Positions 45,050 through 55,560 of a stretch of 64,000 bases of DNA are shown in pieces; the first letter of the stretch is position 1; every line of letters starts with the position of its first letter. Source of the DNA: Albugo candida (lineage: Eukaryota > Oomycota > Peronosporomycetes > Albuginales); contig JBDOQK010000001.1 of assembly GCA_040437565.1 (NCBI GenBank), positions 806,001-870,000 of the forward strand. The letters run 5' to 3'. Both the position numbers and the translations under genes were made by a program. The notes under the pieces were generated by a model. The model was not told where the DNA came from and made no database searches. It saw nothing but the letters and a program-made list of their open reading frames with translations.

Positions 45050-45830
45050 TCTCATTCAATCATGGCGGCATAGTAGATAGCTGTACATCCATCACAATCC
45101 TGAAAATTGATTACGGCTAACCCACAATCTAACATAGCCTGGGCAACACTCAGATGGCCTTCTACAAAGCGAAGTGAAATGGGTGTCTCAATCTCATCTT
45201 GTCCAGGTGATTGCCAGAGCCCAGTGCAATTTCATTAAGTAGTAACAAATTTATCATAATTAATGAGCCAGCTCCAGCGGCTTTTCATGCCAAATGCTTG
45301 CACCCATTGCACTAAGAGCAATCTTGTTTACTCCTACAATGATCAAGTACCAGCGACTTTCGCATGCTGCTTGGCGACCGCAACGTGAACTGAGGTGCGA
45401 CATGTTCGATTACGAAATTTAACATCAGCTTCGAGGCTAATGAGCAATCGATGTGGACTTACGAGAAGCTATATACAATGCAGAAGCCCCGTTTTCATTC
45501 TTGTCATCGACATTCGCTACTCCATCCTCTATCAAATATCGCACAGCTCAACATTTATCCTGCTCGTACCAGTAGCGTCCAAAGCCGCGTTTGTATGACA
45601 ATCAACGAGTAGTCCAAAAAAATCATATGTGCAAGCTTCGACGTGGTCACTTCTGGCTGAATCATGTATCTTTCTCCCCCAACATGTACTGGATCCAAAT
45701 CACCCGCCGCATTTGCAACAACAAACGATTTCTTCCGCAATTTACATAAAGAGCCGCGATATGAAGTACTCGTTTTCGTTTGATCTGACCAATTCAAAAC
45801 GTAATGGGAGTGCTGAGTCATCACCCTAGA
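45050..45830 (-). pseudogene. Degenerate ankyrin-repeat gene fragment
   Basis: Minus-strand reading gives ankyrin-like units with stops between them: TPISLRFVEGHLSVAQAMLDCGLAVINFQDCDG with TAIYYAAMI near 45070-45180, and NENGASALYIA and DCHTNAALDATG higher up. The helix-turn-helix periodicity is visible, but at least three in-frame stops and frame changes occur. Too broken for a real gene as assembled; the parent family cannot be named. Confidence 0.5.
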
Positions 45831-46369
45831 AATTCTTTCCAGCTGATCGCTGACGGCCCATTTAGTGCGTTATGGTAGCAATCTTATTAAATTGCATCAC
45901 GCTCACATGTCATAGCGTTATAGACCTTGACCACCTCGCTTTCTGCGATAAGAACCTTGATAGGAGCAATAGTTGTGAAAGAGGCGTTCATCGAATGCAG
46001 GTTTCTAGTCGTGGTAAATCATGGCATTCCTTAAGAAATAGACGCAAAGATCCATTGTAATACAAAGCAGGTTTTCTACAAACATTGCTGATTTCCGAGC
46101 CATTTTTTTGCCGCATGATCCAGCTCTGTGAACATCTGCACGATCAATACGAACGGTCCTAATATCAATGCGTGCGTTTTCTCCGTTGGAAAACTAAAAA
46201 AAACATTACAGTGGCGGGCAATGGACTTTCACCAGACCGAGAAAGAAACGCCGTTACTGAAAGGTATCGCTGTCCAATCCTCTCCGCATGAGGATCCCAT
46301 CATCGTCTCAACTGATATTTTCTAAGGAACCGCAAGCTGATGTAGCGGGAATGACGGATATGGATGGAT

Positions 46370-48005
46370 CACGCCATATGCAAACGGAAGCTGAGCTCAG
46401 TCTCGAAAAGGTTTCTTTCATTTATAGCCCGGAATATGATGGGTTCACAACGTTTCATGGGCCTTCGTTCATATCAGATGCAGAGTTATCCGGTGCTGGA
46501 TCCGTACTTTGATGTGACGATATATCGTCTTCATGTCATATTTGTCAATGCGCATCCCGATGGTACCGAGTACGTGTTTTAGTGCCTAATTGTACAGGCC
46601 TTGAGCTGTTTAGTATACTTGCGGAGATCGATTGTACCACCTATGAAGGATTCAAGCAAACGATTGAAGGAATTGGTAAACAATGTTGCGACGATGCGAA
46701 ATTTCTCAAGCTTGTAGGCAGCATTGATCTCCAATCCAGTCACAGAGTCTCGTTTTCTCAGGTGATGCCGCAGTGCATTAACTACATTGATGCATTTGTT
46801 CGAGATAATCACGAGTGTGCGCATGGTGCCTGCCAATTACCGATCAGCTATCATCACAGTCACAGATTTCTCTAGTGCTCGATTTCAGCAGTATCGGCTG
46901 ACGGAGGAAGACTCGTGTGCTTTTTTACAGCGAATCGCCCTCTTGTGTAACTGTTCGCTGGATTTATCTGAACGGTCCAGATGGATTGAATTTTAAGCGT
47001 TTTGCTATCAAGTATCGAACGCCATCCTCTTGCCATTGAAGATACACTTGTAATGCACGAGCGACCGAAATTTGATTTGCATGAAGAACACATTTTCCTT
47101 GTGTTTCCGGTTTGCGAATGGAGTCGATCTATGTGAATGTCAATAAGGCAAAAGTGCGCCAAAAATCTCGCTCAAAATCACGATTGAGTCTGTTCCGATT
47201 AGATTCCAGTATATCTCTTGAAGCCGGTCCAATGCCATTGAATTGTGGTGATTCTTTTCCGAATCTGGAGAAAGTAGATGACAACGAAGACCTTGTAAAT
47301 CCGGAACGAGCATGTAGCAATATCATATGTGGGAATTGTACTCTCATCACGGTCAAAGATATTGATTCGACCAATATTTTGGACGAGCTGAATCATTGAC
47401 TAATTATTCGAAATTACGGCCCAACGATGCCAAATGTCTTCTGTATGCGGTTTTGGATGTATTAGTCGACCAAGTGACAACTGTGATGATTTCCATCACA
47501 GGGGTTTTGATCGCGTTGGAATCACCAATTTGCGCTGAAGAACGATTTATTTCGTCTACCAAGACTGCTGATGCCCGCACAAAAAGTGTTGAGATACTTA
47601 GCTGGAAGCAGCAAAGACTTTGATGAAGGTGTGACCGCTTATATTCGGGATGTTTATGGTCATATGGTCCAAATTTTGGACGATATGGAGTTGCAATTAC
47701 AAATTTGTCTCCTACTGACAGAAGGCTATCGTAATCAGAAGTCCTATTAAATGAATTACGTCATCTATACGCTGGCCGTCATCACAACAGCTTTCATACG
47801 TGCACAATATTTAACTGGAGTCGATGGGATGTATTTACAAGTATGCCTGAGCTGCATAGGAAGTACGGTTATCTAATGTGCTGCATTTTGGATTGGGAAT
47901 TGCGGCTTCTTTACAAGTATAATTCAGACACAAAGTTGGATATGATAATACTGCACGGACTATGTATAAGATTTTATCCCAGGTTTCATGACAATCGTTA
48001 TAGAA
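46370..48005 (+). pseudogene. Broken CorA/Alr-type magnesium transporter
   Basis: Fragments in changing frames follow the order of a CorA-family Mg transporter. At 46.5-46.9 kb there is an N-terminal soluble part. Near 47020-47110 comes RHPLAIEDTLVMHERPKFDLHEEHIFLVF, the HPLxxED motif. LLYAVLDVLVDQVTTVM is near 47430, and a helix YIRDVYGHMVQILDDMELQL near 47640. The first membrane helix YVIYTLAVITTAFI with LTGVDGM is near 47757, and the second-helix region FTSMPELHRKYGYLMCCILDW near 47838. The diagnostic Gly-Met-Asn of the pore is not intact: Asn is missing. Several frameshifts and stops make it a pseudogene. Confidence 0.6.
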
Positions 48006-48184
48006 GCTAAAATGTTGTGACCTTGTGATCCTATACGCGATTTGCGAGAAAGAAGGTTACAATAAATGGATCACACTGAGCACGCTTTCATTATCACAAT
48101 GCTGGGTCAGAAAGACTATAGATCAGTTCCTTCACGTGATAGCTGAGTCTGTCGAATTTCAAAAGGATTGGCCGCGCGTTTTTT

Positions 48185-48500
48185 CACAAAAGAACGTCCG
48201 TGAGTCTCCAGTAGCTTTCCTTCTCGATTCAAGAAGAGCGCTGCTGGAACTGTTTTCACACCGTATCGGTCGCCGAGCTATGTTTTGGTGTCTCGTTGAA
48301 TGTAGGGTGGTGCTATCCACGGCATGAAGTCGTAGTATAGCTCAAATTGGTCCTCAGCGCGGTCAGATTAGATCTCGAAATTGTCATGATCGTCTTTGTT
48401 TTATAATTTGATTCAGCAAAAATCGGAGTGAGTTGGCGGCATGGAGGACAGCAATGACCACTGATATACCAATGAATGTTTTGTTTTGCAGGGTTGTTTT
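48185..48500 (-). pseudogene. Nucleoredoxin/tryparedoxin-like remnant
   Basis: Minus-strand translation gives LQNKTFIGI, then after a one-base shift ISGHCCPPCRQLTPIFAE, matching the thioredoxin-fold active site FSAHWCPPCRxFTP of nucleoredoxin, with Trp replaced by Cys. Further on it reads SDRAEDQFELYYDFMPWIAPPY and RYGVKTVPAALFLNREGKLLE, with two stops between. Domain order is correct. The frameshift, stops and altered active site indicate a dead gene copy. Confidence 0.6.
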
Positions 48501-49077
48501 GCTAGATCGATTCCTTTTCGGACTTTGAGTCTAGTTTTGTGTCGAGTAGCTGTATTGATCGTTTCATTTTTCCGCCGTGAGTATTGTCTATTTATCACTG
48601 AAATATACTACAGCATGAGTGGCTGTGATTCTTTCTCTGGTCAATTAAGTTATATATATCATATGTATCATAAATTGGCCATCTACTTATATTCGGATTG
48701 AAACCTTTTTCAAAGCAATTTGCTGTCTGTTATGACTTTTCGTCAAGACGAATCATTTAAGGGAGCCGCTATGGCCACAGACATTATTACTAATCAGGTC
48801 ACTTGTATACTTTTATACACAAGATCATTCTGTTTCTTACGCTGTTTTTGTTTATATTGTTCTAGCGTAGGTACGTTTTTTTTCCTGATATCTATAAATG
48901 GTAGGTTAATAGTAGATACGCTAAGGAGTAGGATGTTAGGAAGGTGGCTGTGTTGACTTTGGAGGAAAGAGGATAGTAGTAGAGGCGATTTTATTTAGCG
49001 TTTTTTTCTCATTGGCCATGTGTTCTCACAACCAGCCATGCTAAACCTAATCTGAAAGTGGACAACCGACAGCGGTT

Positions 49078-51359
49078 TTAAAAAACGGTCCACCCGGAAC
49101 CGAAATCAACAGGCTGCTGCAGTTGAGAATCTTCGATGGAATTTTGTTCAATTGTTGCGAGATATTGACTTCGGCTCTGTGCACTGACGAGGCACGCTGC
49201 AGATGAACGTCGGTGTCCCGTTTGATGACAAGCACCGCACGTCGGCGCCTTCCTCTTCCTGGGAGGCATCCCCTCCACGTATTCAAATTGAGAAGGGTCT
49301 CGTCGCGTCGAGTTTTTTTACCGTTCTGCTTGGTTTTCCTCTCGTTCGAGCAACCTCCGGCTCTTCAATGACTTGTGGTGTTTGCTTATTTAAACAGCGC
49401 TAGTACCCATTAAAATATCAAACAAAAAAGAAACAATCGCCCACAACTACCTGTGATATCTCTTCCAGATCGTCCAAGACTGCCTCTTTCTGGTGTCGAG
49501 GTAGGTTGCTGAAATTGTCGCGCAATTTTTCGAAAAGGACTGGCAAAGCATCATCTGGATGGCCTGCAACTGGAGGTCGTACTGAAGAGAGTTGATGAAG
49601 GTACCAATGAACATCGAATCCGCTCAGTTCAAGCCTCCTCCCGCTTGCGATGATCTGCCGCAACTGATACTCGCAAGGTATCTCCCAGATGGTAGAAAAA
49701 GTAGAAGAGCATGGCTTCGTGCTGGTTGCCAATGGACGTCAAGCTTTTCCAGCTGTCATTGCGAAACTCAAGTGATTGGAAAAAACACGTAGGAAGAAAG
49801 TAATAATATAAACTAACCGGTTCAAAGACTTTCCGAAGGGCGTAATATGAGATCTTCCGGTTGATATGTTAAATATATCACTACGTAGGGTCGGCTGCGC
49901 GAAAGGTATAATGTTCATTGGCTGCTTCGCCAGTTCTGTGGTGAGTTCGATCTGAAAGCTTTTTATGGACTGAACGTTCCGCTCGCAACACCCAAACAGA
50001 TTTTCCATGCTGCTTGCGATAGAATCTTTCACGACATTGTGGGCACCTTCCCCGCGTGAAGGGACTGTGTGACCGAAGTGCCGCATCAAATTTGTCCATG
50101 CTCGAACGAATTTTTCCTTGTGGGGATCGATCCACGTCTTGGCTAGATACTCCACAGATTCCGTGTAACGTTCTGTCCATATGAGCTGGAACATTTCCCA
50201 ACTTTCATTGAATTCCGCGATCGCGTTTGAGTAGACCACCTGCACAACAAGGAATACCTTAGAACATGAATAAAAGTTACTGATCACAAACAACAAATGG
50301 CATGTCACCGATCTCCAATCCTTCGAAAATGCTTTCCACTCATCATTCTTTCCAGTAAAACGGATCTTGCATTTGGCGACGACGTTCATCTCAATATGCC
50401 AAATGCAAAGCAGGATAGTTTCCAAAGGAAAAATTCTTTGCAAAGCGTTCATGAGAGCAAGCTCTCGGTCAATAACGAATACTTTCGATTGATGGTCGGC
50501 GTGGAAAAGTCGTCGCAAAAAGTTGATGGCGGTAACATACGAGTCAGCATCCTCGTTCTTCAAGAAAACGAAGGCCGCCGAGAACGTGGAATATAGTATG
50601 GTATTTCCAGCAACGTGGAGCAAAGAAAATCTCGTCTTGCTTGCTTTATAGATGCAATCTAGCAACCAAGACGTCACAGTTCTTTTTTAAGAAATCCACA
50701 TTCTTCGAATGAGCGAAGAAAAAATGTGTGATGCGGCCATCGGAATCTTTCTCGATATTTATTTCGAACCCTAAGTCCGTGAAGGTTTCGAACAGCATTT
50801 CAATTGGAGCTCGTCCATCGAGTTTCCTAATTGCATTCTTTTGCTTCAAATTCCAGAGCTTTCGCTTAGTGAGTTGCAATTGCTGGCCTTGCTCTAGCAT
50901 GATGGTTTGAACCTGCCTAACTTTCACACCGGACTGAAAGAGTCCAGCAATTTCTTCCTCTTGAGACTCCGAGATGCGAGTGTGAACGGGATGAGCGGTC
51001 CTGGCGGTGCAAAGTACGTGGTCATGCTCGTTGCATGTAATTGTAAAGGACCAGGTGCCGTCTGTAATTGGGAGAAGATTGTTAATGAGAACGTTGAATT
51101 CTCGGTGAACTCATTCAACCATGATGCATGGCTTTACCTTTCACTCCTGCCCAACACCTATGAAAGGACAGTCAATGAGTGCACTGCCTTTCGCCTTGCA
51201 AACCCTTGTTTCTTGGACAAGTTCGTGACGGTTTCGATCTACGCCTCCACGATCGCCTTTGTAGTGAACAACTTGTCGTCCATCTCGTTGCCTGTATGAG
51301 GACTTGGTGACGATTCCATAGCCATTTGCAGCAGCTACCACATTAATATGTTCTTCCAT
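49078..51359 (-). pseudogene. MULE transposase (FAR1 N-terminus, MULE core, zinc knuckle)
   Basis: Regions in order from 51359: a FAR1-type DNA-binding part (DRGGVDRNRHELVQETR, ALIDCPF, then WSFTITCNEHDH and AHPVHTR); a helical linker (ESQEEEIAGLFQSGVKVRQVQTI); DSDGRITHFFFAHS; then the MULE core with VFVIDRELALMNALQRIFP and CIWHIEMNV (catalytic Asp and the C/H-x-H motif). A SWIM-like segment (WEIPCEYQLRQII) and a CCHC knuckle (CGACHQTGHRRSSAAC) end it. A one-base shift near 50680 separates the linker from LLDCIYKASKTRF, and the first FAR1 Cys is Gly, so it is probably no longer autonomous. Some breaks may be introns. Confidence 0.7.
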
Positions 51360-51438
51360 GGTCTTCCGCGCGGTGAATTGCTCGTTCTGCTGCTTCTCTA
51401 TGTCCGTGCCTGCTGAGAGTGCTGCGGATATCTAGTGA

Positions 51439-51614
51439 ATGAGCTTGTGTATAAAAGTATACAAGTGACCCGATTGNNNNNNNNNNNNNNNNNNNNNNNN
51501 NNNNNNNNNNNNNNNNNNNNNNNNNNNNNNNNNNNNNNNNNNNNNNNNNNNNNNNNNNNNNNNNNNNNNNNNNNNNATGAGCTTGTGTATAAAAGTATAC
51601 AAGTGACCCGATTG
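51439..51614. repeat. 38-base direct copies of the TIR around a 100-N gap
   Basis: Bases 51439-51476 equal 51577-51614. The repeat is the transposon's right terminal repeat itself, so either contig overlap or a genuine second TIR could explain it; overlap is more likely given the other gaps. Confidence 0.75.
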
Positions 51615-53009
51615 GCTGGCATACTTAGTAACAATTCAATTTTGTGAGCTGTGATTGGTTAAATCAATTGTCGGTGGCCGTAGTAGTGTTGTCTGTGGCC
51701 ATAGCAGCTCCCATCATTTAAATATGGTCGAATGAACTCTAGGTCCATCGACTGGACTACCGACCAGCGCTTGACCGTACAAGAATGGATAGGATGTCCG
51801 AGAAGCGTCTGGATGACGATGTAAAGGGTGCCTGTCAATATAGCGCTTTTCCGATGGCTGGATATGTTGAGAAGCAAGAATATTTTTGAATGAATTGCAG
51901 AGCAGTAGACCTACTTCACCTCGGGATAAAAGCAATTGCAAGAATAAGTAAACCAGAATGATCAGATTGAGGAAATGATAGCAATTGTCTTGTAGAATAA
52001 CAAAGTTGACAATTATAGCAGCCAGCTTACAGTCGTAGCAGGATTACTAAGGAGCAAAACCGAAACTTGACAGAGGTATAGCAGTATCATGATTAAGGCA
52101 AGGACTTCTGCCCAATGAATTTTTTGCTGTATTGTAATAGACCGTTCAAAAGCATAAACTATATTGATTATATCATAACGCTAGCTTTATATCACACTCC
52201 ACTATAATCGGGTAATACTTGCGTCGTACACCAATTACAGGATCAAGAATCTCATAAGATCAGAATTACCGCTTTTGGAAGAGAGCGAGTTCGCTCAAAC
52301 ATTCCCAATGTAGAAACAGAAGCTGAGTGGATTTAACCATCGGATTAAATGTTTTACATTGCATCATAACGTAAAGACAAAGGAGGCGATGTACAAGAAG
52401 GGGGCGTACCCACGCCAATTGCCATTTACAATTAAATAAATAAGCTTAGTTGGGCCAAATTGGAGGAATATGAGCGCTCTGTCATCCTGGTTACCTATCA
52501 GAGACTGAGAGCCATCCGTCTTGAATCAACGTGCTCTTCCACGAGTAGTTCGAATCCAGGACTTTTGGATTTCATGGTCGACCTGATGAATTGTCTCCTA
52601 TAGCTTGGCTCAAGTACATCCTGGGTGAGTTCCACGTCTCTCTTTCTGTATGAATGTTTCGCCCAATGATAACGCTCTCATAGTAAGGTTTCGGGAACCT
52701 TTTGATGGCCACGATTGGATAATATTTCGGGAATGTGTCGAACAAGTCCGTTATGGTATCAATCTAAGTCCGGCCGTCGAATCGGTTGGGTCTCTTACTG
52801 ATCGAAGTAAGCTTCTAATTTATCAAGCCTTTTCCAAATATGGAACCAGCCGCATGGCCAAGGAAGTAGAATCTCTCAAGGATGAAGAGCTTCCTTCCAC
52901 GGCAAATATGCTTCCAGCAGAAGAAGTAGGAAAGACTTTTGCAAATGTCCAGAGCTCTTGCTACCACCTGTCATAATAGCTTGATAAATATGAATCAAGA
53001 AGTGCACAT
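51615..53009. other. Unassigned stretch between transposon and second CRN arm
   Basis: About 1.4 kb. A short tandem-like pair ggtggccgtagtagtgttg / gtggccatagcagc is near 51671-51707. A 108-codon open frame at 52650-52976 has a plausible ATG (MNVSPNDNALIVRFREPF) but no family I recognise. Probably non-coding or decayed. Confidence 0.3.
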
Positions 53010-55560
53010 GTCCATGAGATGGAGCCATACACGAAGCAAAGAAATATCTTCGAATGCTTAAACAACATAACGTCGCATTTTTCAAAATCTTACAACCGTT
53101 TTCATTTGCTACACTACTACTTGTGTCTACCTACAAGCTGTCGACTCCCTCTATCCACATTGTAATCTTTCGATGCGCACAACTACAATGTGTATGCAAC
53201 CCCGTAACTCACAGACAATTTCACCCCTTCCGCTCACGTGAAAAAGCCCTCGAGTAGCAGGAAGGAAAAGGCAAAAATTTGGCCACCCTTAAGAGGATGA
53301 AAGCAAGACTGTAGGAACCACAGCTGCTCGAACAAGAGCTCGTTCGAACAAGACCTCGAGTCATTTCCAAGCGTATCAGCTGCTATGAATGAATTTAGTC
53401 TCCACTATCCAGGAGCAATGCAACTCAATCAAAAAGCAGCAGCAGGAAGAAGCTATGCATTCGTGACGAGGTAAGGAGGCGATTCTTGACCAGCAAGCTT
53501 GTTTAAGAGGTATCAACACGAATGAGTGCAAGAGGACAAACTGACTCCTTTCCATAATTTAAAACCGAAAGAACATAACTCGAGAGACGGGTTGAGTATT
53601 CCTGGAAGCCTGTATCGAATTTTTTTCTCCTCCAGCTGCAAGGATCGATATGCTCCAAATCTATGAACCTATAATTTATCCGGGTCTTTTTCCTCTTCCG
53701 AGGTACCGCCACCATCTCCTCCTTGTACAGCTTAGACATAACTGAATCAGAACCTTCTCCACCTCTGTTTGTTTGTCTTCGAAATCACCCTTTTCAGCTT
53801 TTTGGTTCTGTTTTACCCCGTCCGAATCATCTAAAAAAGCGGCATTGCTTACAGTCTCCTTGTCATCTTCTTCGATCNNNNNNNNNNNNNNNNNNNNNNN
53901 NNNNNNNNNNNNNNNNNNNNNNNNNNNNNNNNNNNNNNNNNNNNNNNNNNNNNNNNNNNNNNNNNNNNNNNNNNNNNCACCAAGGGGTCGAGTACTCGCG
54001 ATTCTAACAATTCATCCGGCATCCGATCACCATTGCGACCTGCGTTTTCGAAATCAATCAGAATGTAGGAATCGCCTCCCAAACACAAAATATTTGGCCA
54101 GCGGATATCCCTATGCACATATCCCAGTGCATGCAAACCAACAAGAGCACGAGCGACGCAAATTAACGCAGGGATCAGCTCCAAATCATTTCTTGGTAGC
54201 TTTGTAAAACCCACTGGATGCAATTTAAACTTTCGTGCGTATCTATCATAGTCGCAACGAACGGTACACTGAATTTGGTTCCGTCCTATTGCGTCATAAA
54301 TAGCCATTACTGATTCAAAATCGCAAGGGTCTTGGTTGAGTTTTTTTAGCAAGTGGTCTTCGTAAAGTGTTACACTTCCGCTGCTTCTTGATAGTTGCTT
54401 ATACATCGGCAAAATTCCGTCTGGTAGTAGAGATTGGTAATGGTTGAGGATCCGACAAATGTTGATCGATGATACAACACATCGGATGCGATTCTGTAAA
54501 ATTGTCAAATTGAGCTGCTGTGATATCACATTGACATTTAACGACCGATCTATGACCAAAAATTGCACCCATGAATTGGCCGCGGCATATGCAAATAGAA
54601 ACGGCATCTTTCCAAATACGGGCGAGGGCATCTTTGTCATTTTTGCAATCACTTCGACCTTTGCTTTATCCAGCTCTAGAGGCCCTTTTTCTTCTCCCTT
54701 CATAACCAAAACATTATTCAGCCACAGTAGGAAGTCTGGTCGCTTTGAACGTTTCGTAGTAGATTTATCGATTTGATTTCTTCCAGCTAGAAGAGGTATT
54801 TTCAAAATAGATGCCGTCTCTTCAATCGGATTTCGAATCAGCATATCCCACCATTGAATATTTGCACTTTCAGCGTCCGAAAACGTAAAAAGTCGATTCA
54901 GAACATTTTCAAATACATTTGCTTCGATAAATTTGACTTCAGATTGCTCGGAAAGCGCCGGCCACGCATCAATCAATCTTTTTTTTCGGTCGGGTATTTT
55001 ATAGGGAGGGGGGATGAGATAAACGCTTCCACCTTTTTGAAGGTATTAAGGGCACTCATGTCCACATCTCGCAATTTCTCCGTATAAAGAGGTGTGATAT
55101 CTTCACGCACTTTTTGACGTTTCCAAGCATTTGCTGGCAACTGAACCAGCACATGGATTTCTTCAACTTGAACGTTTTGATCAGAGAAGCGATGCAACCG
55201 GAGAGGCGAATCCATGAACGATTTCGCATTCATGTAAGAATCTTTGATTTCCTGCGGGCAATCTTCCTTGGATAGCTGAGGGCGAGCAGCGTCATCTAAC
55301 CTGAGAAAGTCGCCGTTTTTCTTCGCCAAATTAAGTGTCAGCTGATAGGGGTCACACTGTAATGTATGCACCATCTGTTTCGCAATTTCTTCTTTCAAAA
55401 AGCTAACTTGCCAACCATGATCGATCTTGCAAGAAAATACCGCTCCATGACCAAGAATAAGACACGTCAAGGTCAACTCCACCATTGCTCTCTGGTTTTA
55501 CTTTTTACAAATTTCAGTGATTGGTTTTTCCTTTTTGAATTTCAGGTATCTGTTATTCTG
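53010..55560 (-). repeat. Right arm of the diverged inverted duplication carrying CRN
   Basis: Reverse-complement counterpart of 33770-35170. It includes the 5' flank of the CRN, the acidic segment 53743-53877 next to a gap, and the 3' block with the pentanucleotide-rich Gln/Leu-like sequence around 53330-53460. This arm is longer because it holds the CRN C-terminal domain that the left arm lacks or hides in its gap. Confidence 0.65.
53744..55485 (-). pseudogene. Crinkler (CRN) type effector B with kinase-like domain
   Basis: N-terminal CRN domain (MVELTLTCLILGHGAVF, then YQLTLNLAKKNGDFLRL, a variant of the LxLFLAK motif) followed by a long C-terminal domain. That domain holds VHRDIRWPNILCL and YILIDFENAG, matching the catalytic HRDxxxxN loop and the DFG-like position (DFE) of protein kinases, as in CRN8-type effectors. 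Family knowledge: CRN proteins act inside the host nucleus and may affect cell death. As assembled the copy looks broken, with about one break in addition to the 100-N gap at 53878-53977; whether the break is biological or a sequencing error is unknown. Confidence 0.7.

Larger units (their letters stand above)
48791..51614 (-). mobile_element. Mutator-like (MULE) DNA transposon with terminal inverted repeats
   Basis: Terminal inverted repeats of about 38 bases lie at 48791-48828 and 51577-51614, with three mismatches; both contain cacttgtatacttttatac. Between them is a minus-strand MULE transposase. Total length is about 2.8 kb, or about 2.7 kb after removing the gap artefact at 51439-51614. 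I could not find matching 9-base target duplications at the outer edges, so the precise ends or the insertion age are uncertain. Confidence 0.75.

Noticed and set aside
48795-48822. Palindrome-like cttgtatac..atacacaag as a terminator or hairpin RNA
   Set aside because: It lies within the transposon terminal repeat, and its partner at the other end explains the symmetry.
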